Shown here in pieces: positions 16,679-24,683 of a stretch of DNA of 49,631 nt. Position 1 is the stretch's first letter. The number at the start of each line of letters is the position of its first letter. The stretch lies in contig JAEMQQ010000009.1 of the NCBI GenBank assembly GCA_016463775.1, forward strand, positions 1 through 49,631, written 5' to 3'. The DNA is from Ilumatobacteraceae bacterium (GTDB taxonomy: Bacteria; Actinomycetota; Acidimicrobiia; Acidimicrobiales; Ilumatobacteraceae). A program made the translations under genes and the position numbers. The notes under the pieces were generated by a model that did not search any database, was not told where the DNA came from, and saw nothing but the letters and a program-made list of their open reading frames with translations.

Positions 16679-19600
16679 ATGGCCGGCTCCTATCCCAACG
16701 TTTCGGCACAGCCGAATTTGCCGCAACTCGAAGAAAAAATCCTGGCATTCTGGGCCGCCGACCGAACCTTCGAAGCCTCGGTTGAGCAGCACTCGGGCAA
16801 CGGCGACGGCGCCAGTGGTGGCGGCGCAGCCGAGGGTGAATTCGTGTTTTACGACGGGCCACCGTTTGCCAACGGCCTGCCGCACTACGGACATTTGTTG
16901 ACCGGCTTCGTCAAAGATGCCGTACCGCGATACCGCACGATGAGCGGCAAGCGTGTCGAGCGACGGTTCGGCTGGGACTGTCACGGGTTGCCCGCCGAAG
17001 CCGAGGCCGAACGACAACTCGGCATCTCCGGTCGCCAAGCCATCACCGATTTCGGCATTGCGAAGTTCAACGATTACTGCCACCAGTCGGTGCTGCAATA
17101 CACGAGTGACTGGCGTCGATACGTCACGCGACAAGCCCGCTGGGTGGACTTCGACAACGACTACAAGACACTCGACTTGTCGTACATGGAAAGTGTCATG
17201 TGGGCGTTCAAAACGCTGTGGGACAAGGGTCTGATCTATGAGGGCTTCCGGGTGTTGCCCTATTCATGGATGCTCGAAACCCCGTTGTCGAATTCCGAGA
17301 CGCGTCTCGACGACGCCTACAAGATGGTGCAAGATCCTGCACTCACCGTTGGCTTCCTGCTCGCGACGGGGGAGCGACTGCTCGCCTGGACGACGACGCC
17401 CTGGACATTGCCATCCAATTTGGCACTCGCCGTTGCGCCCGATGTCGACTACGGCGTGTATGAACTGCGTGGCACGCGATATGTGCTGGCAATTGCCCGA
17501 CGCGAGTCGTACGAACGCGAACTCGCCGGTGCCGAACAGGTCGGCACATTGCGGGGCAGTGATTTGGTCGGCCGCAGCTACCAACCGCTCCTGCCCTATT
17601 TCGCCGATCGCGCGAGCGTCGGGGCATTCCGCGTGTTGGCCGGTGACTTCGTCACGACCGAGGATGGCACCGGTGTCGTGCACATCGCACCGGGGTTCGG
17701 TGAAGACGACCAGCGGGTGTGCGCCGATGCCGGCATCGAACTGGTCGTGCCCGTCGATTCGTGCGGCAAGTTCACGAGCGAAGTCACCGACTTTGTGGGT
17801 CTCCAGGTGTTCGACGCGAACCCACTCGTGATCAAGAAACTCAAGGAAGCGGGCGTGGTGTTGCGCCACGAGACGTACGACCACTCGTATCCACACTGCT
17901 GGCGCACGGGCACACCACTCATCTATCGGGCGGTCAGCTCGTGGTTCGTCAACGTGACGGCGATCAAGGAACGGATGGTGGTGCTCAACCAGCAGATCAC
18001 CTGGGTGCCCGACCACATTCGTGACGGCAGTTTCGGTAAATGGCTGGAGAACGCCCGCGATTGGACGATCAGCCGCAACCGTTTCTGGGGTTCGCCGATC
18101 CCGGTGTGGCGTAGCGACAACCCCGATTACCCGCGCATCGATGTGTACGGGAGCGTCGCTGACCTCGAACGGGACTTCGGTGGGCAGGTACGCGAACTGC
18201 ATCGCCCGGCCATCGACGACCTGGTGCGCGCGAACCCCGACGACCCGAGCGGCAAGTCGATGATGCGGCGTGTGCCCGAGGTGCTCGACTGCTGGTTTGA
18301 GAGTGGGTCGATGCCCTTCGCCCAGGTGCACTATCCATTCGAAAATCGGGAGTGGTTCGACAGCCACCATCCCGGGGATTTCATCGTCGAATACATCGGG
18401 CAAACCCGGGGTTGGTTCTACACGCTGCATGTATTGGCCACGGCGTTGTTCGATCGCCCGGCCTTCAAGAGTTGTGTGAGTCACGGCATCGTGCTGGGCG
18501 ACGACGGACAGAAGATGTCGAAGAGCCAGCGCAACTATGCCGACCCGATGCAGGTCTTCGACACCTACGGTGCCGATGCCATGCGTTGGTACCTGCTGTC
18601 ATCGTCAATCTTGCGCGGTGCTGATTTCTCGGTCACCGAAGTGGGCATCCGGGACACGGTGCGTCACACGATTCTGCCACTGTGGAACTCGTGGTATTTC
18701 TTGTCGCTCTATGCCAACGCCGGCAACGTGCGTGGAACGTTCGACACCTCGAGCCAGAACGTGCTGGACCGCTACATCGTCGCCAAGGCTCGCCTGCTGG
18801 TGGAGGCATCAACGACGGCCTTCGAGTGCAACGACCTGTTCGATGCCTGTGCCCAGGTGCGGGAGTTTTTGGATGTGCTCACCAACTGGTACATCCGTCG
18901 TAGTCGCGACCGCTTCTGGGCAGGCGATCAAGCGGCCGTCAACACACTGCACAGCGTGCTCACCATCGTGTGCCGGGTGGCTGCCCCACTCTTGCCCCTC
19001 ACGACCGAAGAGCTGTATCGCGGGCTGACCGGCGAGCGCAGTGTGCACTTGACCTCGTGGCCGACGACCGAGGGCCTGGGTGCCGCCGACGCACTCGTCG
19101 AGGCAATGGACTTGGCCCGCGATGTTTGTTCAGCGACATTGTCGTTGCGCAAGGCGCACCAGTTACGGGTGCGCCAGCCGCTGGCATCACTCGTCGTCGC
19201 CAGTGCGCGGGCGGGCGCCCTCACCGATTTTGTCGACGTGATCAAAGACGAGGTCAACGTGCGAGCCGTGGTCTTGAGCACGAATGTCGATGAACATGCG
19301 CGACGCGAACTCGTGGTCACACCGGCGGCGTTGGGCCCGCGACTGGGGGCCGACACGCAAAAGGTGATTCGGGCAGTGAAACAAGGTGACTGGTCGATAG
19401 ACGGACCCCGAGTCGTTGCCGGTGGGTTTGAGTTGCGCGAAGGCGAATATTCACTCACCCTGGTGGCCACTGGTGCCGGTGAGCGGGGCAGCACGACGCT
19501 GGCTGACGGCTCGGGCATCGTCGTGCTTGATCTGGCGCTGGACGACGACCTGCGACGCGAAGGTGTTGCGCGTGACGTGGTCCGACTCGTGCAGCAGGCA

Positions 19601-19816
19601 CGCCGTGACGCCGACTTGCACGTGTCTGATCGCATCCGACTCACCCTCGGGGCACCCGACGATGTCGCAGCGGCGGTACACGCCCACGCAGAGATGGTGA
19701 AGAATGAGACGCTGACGCGGGAGATGATCGTTACGACAGTCGAGTTGACTGGTGTTGCGGCGAATACCACGTTGGATGACGTGGCGCTGTTCATCGGGGT
19801 GGAGCGGCTACCCTGA
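16679..19816 (+). CDS. ileS: Isoleucyl-tRNA synthetase (eukaryote-like, type 2)
   Basis: IleRS charges tRNA-Ile and edits valine in a separate domain. The 1045-residue protein has the class I HIGH motif as HYGH (69-72, within [10 protein letters not shown]) and KMSKS at 612-616. The HYGH context and the length fit the eukaryote-like type 2 form, which is typically less sensitive to mupirocin; this is family knowledge, not tested here. The editing domain contains [14 protein letters not shown] and [15 protein letters not shown]. No T-box leader is present, since yggT ends 13 bases before the start. Confidence 0.95.
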   Translation: MAGSYPNVSAQPNLPQLEEKILAFWAADRTFEASVEQHSGNGDGASGGGAAEGEFVFYDGPPFANGLPHYGHLLTGFVKDAVPRYRTMSGKRVERRFGWDCHGLPAEAEAERQLGISGRQAITDFGIAKFNDYCHQSVLQYTSDWRRYVTRQARWVDFDNDYKTLDLSYMESVMWAFKTLWDKGLIYEGFRVLPYSWMLETPLSNSETRLDDAYKMVQDPALTVGFLLATGERLLAWTTTPWTLPSNLALAVAPDVDYGVYELRGTRYVLAIARRESYERELAGAEQVGTLRGSDLVGRSYQPLLPYFADRASVGAFRVLAGDFVTTEDGTGVVHIAPGFGEDDQRVCADAGIELVVPVDSCGKFTSEVTDFVGLQVFDANPLVIKKLKEAGVVLRHETYDHSYPHCWRTGTPLIYRAVSSWFVNVTAIKERMVVLNQQITWVPDHIRDGSFGKWLENARDWTISRNRFWGSPIPVWRSDNPDYPRIDVYGSVADLERDFGGQVRELHRPAIDDLVRANPDDPSGKSMMRRVPEVLDCWFESGSMPFAQVHYPFENREWFDSHHPGDFIVEYIGQTRGWFYTLHVLATALFDRPAFKSCVSHGIVLGDDGQKMSKSQRNYADPMQVFDTYGADAMRWYLLSSSILRGADFSVTEVGIRDTVRHTILPLWNSWYFLSLYANAGNVRGTFDTSSQNVLDRYIVAKARLLVEASTTAFECNDLFDACAQVREFLDVLTNWYIRRSRDRFWAGDQAAVNTLHSVLTIVCRVAAPLLPLTTEELYRGLTGERSVHLTSWPTTEGLGAADALVEAMDLARDVCSATLSLRKAHQLRVRQPLASLVVASARAGALTDFVDVIKDEVNVRAVVLSTNVDEHARRELVVTPAALGPRLGADTQKVIRAVKQGDWSIDGPRVVAGGFELREGEYSLTLVATGAGERGSTTLADGSGIVVLDLALDDDLRREGVARDVVRLVQQARRDADLHVSDRIRLTLGAPDDVAAAVHAHAEMVKNETLTREMIVTTVELTGVAANTTLDDVALFIGVERLP
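19809..19814 (+). promoter_or_regulatory. -10-like TACCCT before the DksA-like gene
   Basis: TACCCT, inside the ileS 3' end, lies nine bases upstream of ATG 19824. This is a short-leader arrangement like others in the window. Confidence 0.35.
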
Positions 19817-19823
19817 CGGGTTC

Positions 19824-20930
19824 ATGAACGCCAAAACCCGCCGCCAAGTCGCGCAAAAAAAGAAGGCCCTCGCCAAGAAACAAGCAGCGGCAAAAAAGGC
19901 ATTAATCAAGCGCAAAATGCGGGCCAAGAGGTTGGCCCTGCAGAAACAGGCCGCCACCAAGCGCCGCAACCTCGAAGAACTGCGTCGTCGCAAGGCCAAA
20001 CGGGCAATGGAGGAAAAGCGTCGAAAAATTGCCAAACGAAGAGCCGAGCTCGCCAAGCGCAGTGCCCGCCAGAAAGCCGAAGCACTTCGTCGCAAGCTGG
20101 CGATGAAGCGCAAGGTTGATGAGCGCAAGCGCAAACAAGCCCGTCTCGCCGCCGAGCGCCAGCGCAAGCAGGATCGCAAAGAGCTCGAGCAGGCCCGCAA
20201 GCGTGCCGCCAGGGAAAAACTTGCGTTACGCAACCGTCTCGCCAGAGAAAAACTCGTCGAGAAGCGGCGTCGCGATCTTGAACGTCAGGTGGCACTTGAG
20301 GAGCGCAAACGCGAGCAGGCCCGTAAGCGTGCGGTCATCGACGAAGAACGTCGCGAAAAACAACATGAGCGTGACAAAATCACCAAGGCAAAAGACGCCG
20401 AACGCCAAATCCGCGAGTCTGAGCGGGCCCGTATTCGTACCTTGCGCGACGAAGAAGAGGGCCGAATCCGGGCCCAGCAAGAAAAAGCAATGGCCAAGCC
20501 GGTCAAGCCGCCGATCATCAAGTCTGAATCGATCAACGGCATCACACCGACCCAAGACTTCGACATTGCGTTCTTGCAGGTGCAAAAAGAATCGCTCCTC
20601 CAGAAGCGTGTCGAGTTGGTTGGTCAAGCCCAGCGTTTGACGCAGGAAGCCGAGGAGATCGTCGCCAATCAGGAGATGGGCGACGTGGATTTCGGCGAAG
20701 AGGGTGGGGAAGGCGACACGATGGTGGTCGAGCGCGAGCGTGACCTGATTCTTTCCGAACAGGCAATGGCGGAGGTCGAGGCAATCGACATCGCACTGCA
20801 GCGCATGGAAATCGGCGAGTACGGCTACTCGTCGTACTCGGGTTTGCCGATTCCGCGCGAACGTCTCGAGGCACTGCCGTGGACGACCGAACTTGTCACC
20901 GAACGTGCTGGTGGTCTGGGCAGTCGATGA
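19824..20930 (+). CDS. Cysteine-less DksA/TraR-like protein with a long charged helical N-terminal region
   Basis: The 368-residue protein has two parts. Residues 1-240 are almost entirely Lys, Arg, Glu, Ala and Leu with i/i+4 opposite charges, predicting a very long basic coiled coil or single alpha-helix. Residues about 255-368 resemble the actinobacterial TraR/DksA family: a helical hairpin with DFGEEGGEGDTMVVERERD, then GEYGYSSYSGLPIPRERLEALPW. In the family the last part is a four-cysteine zinc finger. Here the first CxxC is S336/S339 and the second aligns with L357/E360, so zinc binding should be lost. It lies between ileS and lspA, where a TraR-type gene (and often divIVA) is common in Actinobacteria. 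RNA-polymerase or nucleic-acid binding is possible but unproven. Confidence 0.72.
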   Translation: MNAKTRRQVAQKKKALAKKQAAAKKALIKRKMRAKRLALQKQAATKRRNLEELRRRKAKRAMEEKRRKIAKRRAELAKRSARQKAEALRRKLAMKRKVDERKRKQARLAAERQRKQDRKELEQARKRAAREKLALRNRLAREKLVEKRRRDLERQVALEERKREQARKRAVIDEERREKQHERDKITKAKDAERQIRESERARIRTLRDEEEGRIRAQQEKAMAKPVKPPIIKSESINGITPTQDFDIAFLQVQKESLLQKRVELVGQAQRLTQEAEEIVANQEMGDVDFGEEGGEGDTMVVERERDLILSEQAMAEVEAIDIALQRMEIGEYGYSSYSGLPIPRERLEALPWTTELVTERAGGLGSR

Positions 20931-21394
20931 ACCGCACGCAGTCGCGGCGACTGTGGGGGCTGATTGCGGTGATCGTCGCCAGTGATCAGTTGACCAAGCA
21001 CTGGGCGTTGAACCGTCTGTCTGACAACCGTGTGATCGACCTCGTCGGGTCGCTGCGCTTCAAGCTCGCCTTCAACAAAGGCATGGCGTTTTCGCAGGCC
21101 ACGGGGGCGGGACCCATTATCGGGGCATTGGGTTTCGTGGTCGTGGTCGTGATCGTGGTGTGGTTGCGTCGATCAGCGCAAGGTGCCGCCGCGATCGCCG
21201 CCGGCCTCATCGTGGGTGGGGCCATCGGCAATCTCGCCGACCGATTGTTGCGTGGCGATGCCTGGCTGCGTGGTGCGGTCGTCGACTTCATTGATGTGCA
21301 ATGGTGGCCGGTGTTCAATGTGGCGGATGCTGCAATTTCGATCGGTGCCGTGCTCATGGTCGTCGCGTCGTTGCGCAAAGGGGCACCAGCATGA
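20927..21394 (+). CDS. lspA: Lipoprotein signal peptidase LspA
   Basis: LspA cleaves signal peptides from prolipoproteins at the lipid-modified cysteine. The 155-residue product starts at ATG 20927, overlapping the previous stop (ATGA), and has four membrane segments. The catalytic aspartates are in GNLADRL (D105) and FNVADAA (D134), with the conserved FNKGMAFS motif earlier. The window encodes at least one likely substrate, the DUF3048 lipoprotein at 43375. It overlaps the next gene by four bases. Confidence 0.94.
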   Translation: MNRTQSRRLWGLIAVIVASDQLTKHWALNRLSDNRVIDLVGSLRFKLAFNKGMAFSQATGAGPIIGALGFVVVVVIVVWLRRSAQGAAAIAAGLIVGGAIGNLADRLLRGDAWLRGAVVDFIDVQWWPVFNVADAAISIGAVLMVVASLRKGAPA

Positions 21395-22335
21395 GCGACG
21401 ACACGGGTGGCATCACCCGCCGCGTCACCGAGGTGATTCCTGCATCACTCGAGGGTGTGCGAATCGATCGTGTGGTGTCGCTCATCGCCGATATCAGTCG
21501 CAGTGCCGCGGCGGCCTTGATTGCGGCTGGTGGTGTGTCGATTGAGGGCGAGGTCATCACGGCCGGCAAGGCAAAAGTGACGCAAGGTCAGTCGATCACC
21601 GTCGACATTTCACAGGCCAAGGGCCCGACGCTTCCGCTTGCCGACGGCACGAGAACACTCGAGGTGGTGTACATCGACGACGACGTCATGGTGGTGAACA
21701 AACCCGCGGGCCTCGTCGTGCACCCGGGTGCGGGCAACCAGACCGGCACGATGGTGAACTATTTGCTTGCTGCGTATCCGGACATTGCCGATGTTGGTGA
21801 TCCGTTGCGACCGGGTCTCGTGCATCGCCTTGATGCCGGCACCACGGGGCTCGTCGCGGTAGCGCGCACCCAGGCGGCGTACGACTCGCTGGTCGGGCAG
21901 CTGTCGTCACGCACTGTGACCCGCGTGTATTCGGTGCTCGTATGGGGCACCCCTGCCTCGGCCCACGGCGTGATTGACGCACCAATCGGACGCGACCATC
22001 GAGACCCGACCAAGATGGCGGTCGTCGTCGACGGTCGGGCATCGCGCACGCACTATGCCGTTGAGCAGAAGTTCTATGCACCCACCGCCTGCGCCCTCGT
22101 CGAATGCCGATTGGAAACGGGACGCACCCACCAGATTCGGGTGCACCTCGCATCGATCGGTCACTCGGTGGTCGGCGACCCCACGTACGGTGGCGTGCGC
22201 GCCGGACTGCGCGTCGGTCGACCGATGCTGCACGCCCGCGAGCTGGCTTTTGATCATCCGCGCACCGAAGAACGCCGCACGTTCACCGCACCGCAGCCAG
22301 CCGACTTCACGGCGGTGTTGGCTACGTTGTCGTAA
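21391..22335 (+). CDS. rluD: RluA/RluD-family 23S rRNA pseudouridine synthase
   Basis: The enzyme isomerises uridine to pseudouridine in RNA. The 314-residue product has an N-terminal S4 RNA-binding domain (about 10-75, RIDRVVSLIADISRSAAAAL) and the catalytic domain with HRLDAGTTG (D148 is the catalytic aspartate). NKPAGLVVHPGAG and ETGRTHQIRVHL follow the family order. The RluD assignment within the RluA group rests on the lspA-rluD gene pairing common in Gram-positives, so the exact target uridines are uncertain. Confidence 0.9.
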   Translation: MSDDTGGITRRVTEVIPASLEGVRIDRVVSLIADISRSAAAALIAAGGVSIEGEVITAGKAKVTQGQSITVDISQAKGPTLPLADGTRTLEVVYIDDDVMVVNKPAGLVVHPGAGNQTGTMVNYLLAAYPDIADVGDPLRPGLVHRLDAGTTGLVAVARTQAAYDSLVGQLSSRTVTRVYSVLVWGTPASAHGVIDAPIGRDHRDPTKMAVVVDGRASRTHYAVEQKFYAPTACALVECRLETGRTHQIRVHLASIGHSVVGDPTYGGVRAGLRVGRPMLHARELAFDHPRTEERRTFTAPQPADFTAVLATLS

Positions 22336-22353
22336 CTACGGCGAGCGAGTTAC
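22332..22353. terminator. Possible bidirectional terminator hairpin between rluD and the Rrf2 gene
   Basis: GTAACT (22332-22337) and AGTTAC (22348-22353) form a perfect 6-bp stem at a tail-to-tail junction where the two stop codons directly abut. There is no T-tract, so the call is weak. Confidence 0.2.
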
Positions 22354-22812
22354 CGACGTCTTTGTGCTGGATGCGTCGTCGGGCCACGGTGACTCGCCGC
22401 GGGCCGCTGCCAGCACGCTGCCCAACGTGAAGTTGGCAAGATGATTGCGCATGTGGTCGCCAACCGAATGCCAGATGGCCAACAACACGCATTGACCCTC
22501 ATGATCACAGGCGCCGTTGCGGTGGGGTTCGCCGAAGTCGCCGAGTGAGATGGGGCCGTCGACTGCCGAAAGAATTTCTGACAACAGAATCTCGTCGGGT
22601 TGGCGGGCGAGGGTGTAGCCGCCGCCGACACCACGCTTTGATTTGACGAGCCCGGCACCCTTCAGCGCCAGCAAGATTTGTTCGAGGTAGGGCTGGGGGA
22701 GCGCGGTGCGCGTCGCAATATCGCGCACCGAAATGGGGCCCGGCTCTTTGTCATGAAGAGCCAGCGACAACAGGGCCCGACAGGCATAGTCGCCCCGTGT
22801 TGAGATCCGCAC
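22336..22812 (-). CDS. Rrf2-family transcriptional regulator
   Basis: Rrf2 proteins (IscR, NsrR, RsrR and relatives) are winged-helix regulators that often sense iron-sulphur status, nitric oxide or redox. The 158-residue product from GTG 22812 starts MRISTRGDYACRALLSLAL, the classical family N-terminus, and has ALPQPYLEQILLALKGAGLV and RGVGGGYTLAR of the helix-turn-helix wing. The cluster region reads CDHEGQC: the first two cysteines of the IscR-type set with five residues between, but no third cysteine at the expected spacing. A GTG seven codons upstream (22833) is possible, but a TACCAT hexamer lies exactly six bases before GTG 22812. Confidence 0.85.
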   Translation of the reverse strand: MRISTRGDYACRALLSLALHDKEPGPISVRDIATRTALPQPYLEQILLALKGAGLVKSKRGVGGGYTLARQPDEILLSEILSAVDGPISLGDFGEPHRNGACDHEGQCVLLAIWHSVGDHMRNHLANFTLGSVLAAARGESPWPDDASSTKTSVTRSP

Positions 22813-22818
22813 GACCCC

Positions 22819-22824
22819 ATGGTA
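22819..22824 (-). promoter_or_regulatory. -10 hexamer TACCAT of the Rrf2 gene (probable leaderless start)
   Basis: On the minus strand TACCAT ends six bases before GTG 22812. Its flanking GTTTACC (22821-22827 on the minus strand) has an exact inverted copy at 22882-22888. Confidence 0.5.
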
Positions 22825-22888
22825 AACCCCCACTCAGCCACCGTGCGCAGACCTTTGTCGCACACCGTCTGACGGGTGCATGTTTACC
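22821..22888. repeat. GGTAAAC / GTTTACC inverted pair in the divergent gap
   Basis: GGTAAAC at 22821-22827 and GTTTACC at 22882-22888 are perfect inverted copies 54 bases apart, one at each side of the divergent region. They may be operator halves or similar promoter elements facing outward. Confidence 0.3.
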
Positions 22889-22906
22889 GCTTGACTACAA
22901 GGTGAC

Positions 22907-24064
22907 ATGACGAGCAGCTCCCGCATCGTGGACGCCGCGCCGCGTCGACCCGACTATGCGGGTGCGTGCGTGACGAACATCGTGCCGGCACTGCTCGGGC
23001 CGGGAGGCACCGACAGCTTGCCCCCGTTTTTCCCCGACTGTGCGCGGGGCGCCCGCCAGGTGGTGTTGCTCGTGGTCGACGGCCTCGGTTGGCATCAACT
23101 GCAGGACTCCATCCGCACGAACCCCGCCTGCGCACCGACGTTGGCAACGATGCAAGGTGGCTCGATCACGACGGTCGCCCCGACAACGACGGTGACCGCG
23201 CTCACCTCGATCGCCACTGGCGCGGCCCCCGGTGAACATGGGTTGGTCGGATATCGCATCGATTTTTCCGGTCGCGTCGTGCAGATGTTGCGGTGGGCCG
23301 ATCAAAGTGGGGATGTGCGCCGTCGTCTGATGCCCCGCGAGGTGCAGCCCTGCCCGCCATTCCTCGGGGCCACCGTGCCCGTGTTGTCGAAGGCCGAGTT
23401 CGACGGCACGGCATTCACCGAGGCACATTTGCGTGACCAAAAAATGTTCAGCTGGCGAGCGATGTCGAGCATGGTGGTTGATGTGCGAAATCTTCTGGCG
23501 CGTGGCGAAAGATTCGTGTACTGCTACTACGACGGTGTCGACAAGATCGCCCACGAGCGTGGCTTCGGCGAACATTACGACGCCGAGGTACTGACGGCCG
23601 ACCGCCTCGTGGCCGACATTGCGGCAGCCTTGCCCCGCGAAGCGGTGTTGCTGGTGACCGCCGATCACGGTCAGGTGATGGTCGGTGAGCGCACGATGCC
23701 ACTGGCCCACGACGTGACCCGACATCTCTCGCATCAATCGGGTGAGGGGCGTTTCCGTTGGCTTCACCTCAATGCCGGCCCGGTCGATGCCGGTCGCCTC
23801 GGCGAGGTTGTTGCCGCTGCCCGCACCCACCACGGTGACGTGGCGTGGGTGATGACCCGCGACGAGATGATCGACGCCGGCTATTTCGGGCGGCGAGTCA
23901 CCGATGTGGTGCGCCGACGTTGCGGCGATGTGGCGGTCATGGCCAAGGACGACGTGAGTTTCGACGACCCCGCCGACAAGTCGTACTTCCAGTTGCAGTG
24001 TCGTCACGGCTCGTTGACGTCCGCCGAAATCGACGTGCCGTTTCTGGCAATTGCGGCCCGCTGA
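22907..24064 (+). CDS. Type I phosphodiesterase / nucleotide pyrophosphatase family protein
   Basis: A 385-residue member of the alkaline-phosphatase-like metal hydrolases. Metal ligands and nucleophile are visible in family order: LLVVDGLGW (first Asp), TTTVTALTSIATG (Thr nucleophile region), YYDGVDKIAHERG (Asp and His), TADHGQV (Asp-His) and CRHGSL (final His). No signal peptide or membrane segment is seen, so it is probably cytoplasmic. The substrate cannot be deduced. ATG 22907 is preceded by AAGGTG. It is divergent from the Rrf2 gene, leaving a 94-base shared region. Confidence 0.85.
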   Translation: MTSSSRIVDAAPRRPDYAGACVTNIVPALLGPGGTDSLPPFFPDCARGARQVVLLVVDGLGWHQLQDSIRTNPACAPTLATMQGGSITTVAPTTTVTALTSIATGAAPGEHGLVGYRIDFSGRVVQMLRWADQSGDVRRRLMPREVQPCPPFLGATVPVLSKAEFDGTAFTEAHLRDQKMFSWRAMSSMVVDVRNLLARGERFVYCYYDGVDKIAHERGFGEHYDAEVLTADRLVADIAAALPREAVLLVTADHGQVMVGERTMPLAHDVTRHLSHQSGEGRFRWLHLNAGPVDAGRLGEVVAAARTHHGDVAWVMTRDEMIDAGYFGRRVTDVVRRRCGDVAVMAKDDVSFDDPADKSYFQLQCRHGSLTSAEIDVPFLAIAAR

Positions 24065-24066
24065 AA

Positions 24067-24090
24067 CCGTTCGATCACCCGTTCGATCAC
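24067..24090 (+). repeat. Tandem 12-bp repeat upstream of bpa
   Basis: CCGTTCGATCAC occurs twice back to back (24067-24078, 24079-24090), followed by a partial third GGTTCG. It lies about 17 bases before a TAGAAC -10-like hexamer (24108-24113), where a -35 or activator site would be. It does not resemble the HspR inverted repeat that controls bpa in mycobacteria. Confidence 0.5.
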
Positions 24091-24122
24091 GGTTCGTCAT
24101 CCGCTGGTAGAACTAAGAGCCG

Positions 24123-24605
24123 ATGAGTGACAGCACCCCGGAACGTGGCGAATTGATCGACGGAATGCCGTCGGCGAATGACGCATTCGCCATCATGGCC
24201 CGTGGCGACGAGAGCGTGCAGGAACCCGCCAAGGTGATGCGCATCGGCTCGATGATGAAAGGTCTGCTCGAAGAGGTGCGCCAGATGCAACTCGACTTGC
24301 CGAGCCGTGAGCGTCTCGCAGAAATCTATGAGCGGTCGATCGTCGAGCTGGCCGAAGCCATCTCGCCCGACCTGCGCGAAGAATTGCACACCCTCGCCTT
24401 GCCATTCAAGGAAGGTGAGGCGCCGAGCGACGCCGAACTGCGCATTGCCAAGGCCCAACTCGTCGGCTGGCTCGAGGGTCTGTTCCACGGCATCCAAGCG
24501 ACACTCTTTGCCCAACAACTGGCGGCGCGTCAACAACTCGAGCAGATGCGCCAACTGCCGCCGTCGGGTGCGACGATTCCCGACCGGCCAGGCACCTACA
24601 TCTAG
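24123..24605 (+). CDS. bpa: Bacterial proteasome activator Bpa/PafE (DUF2587)
   Basis: Bpa forms a dodecameric ring that opens the actinobacterial 20S proteasome without ATP. The 160-residue product matches the family core: LPSRERLAEIYERSIVELAE and AQLVGWLEGLFHGIQATLF, a helical bundle. The C-terminus is PGTYI; family members end in a GQYL-type hydrophobic-Tyr-X motif that docks into proteasome pockets, so GTYI should serve that role. This implies that prcA/prcB lie elsewhere in the genome. ATG 24123 has a short leader from TAGAAC. Confidence 0.9.
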   Translation: MSDSTPERGELIDGMPSANDAFAIMARGDESVQEPAKVMRIGSMMKGLLEEVRQMQLDLPSRERLAEIYERSIVELAEAISPDLREELHTLALPFKEGEAPSDAELRIAKAQLVGWLEGLFHGIQATLFAQQLAARQQLEQMRQLPPSGATIPDRPGTYI

Positions 24606-24664
24606 GGCAATCCACACGGTTGCGAAGCAATTCGCTGGTCGCTCGGCGCCGAGCAGCCCGCTGG

Positions 24665-24670
24665 TACTCT
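24665..24670 (+). promoter_or_regulatory. -10-like TACTCT of dnaE
   Basis: TACTCT lies 13 bases upstream of ATG 24684, in the 78-base gap after bpa. Confidence 0.4.
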
Positions 24671-24683
24671 CGGCATTCCTGCG

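Noticed and set aside
16640-16680. T-box riboswitch before ileS
   Set aside because: Only 13 bases separate yggT from ileS, so there is no room for one.
17264-18484. 406-codon open frame on the minus strand inside ileS
   Set aside because: Antisense shadow of a strongly conserved synthetase; no motif of its own.
22895-24100. 401-codon open frame on the minus strand
   Set aside because: It lies opposite the phosphodiesterase gene, whose metal-binding motifs are intact. The minus-strand product is His/Arg/Gly-rich without family motifs, as expected for a GC-rich shadow frame.
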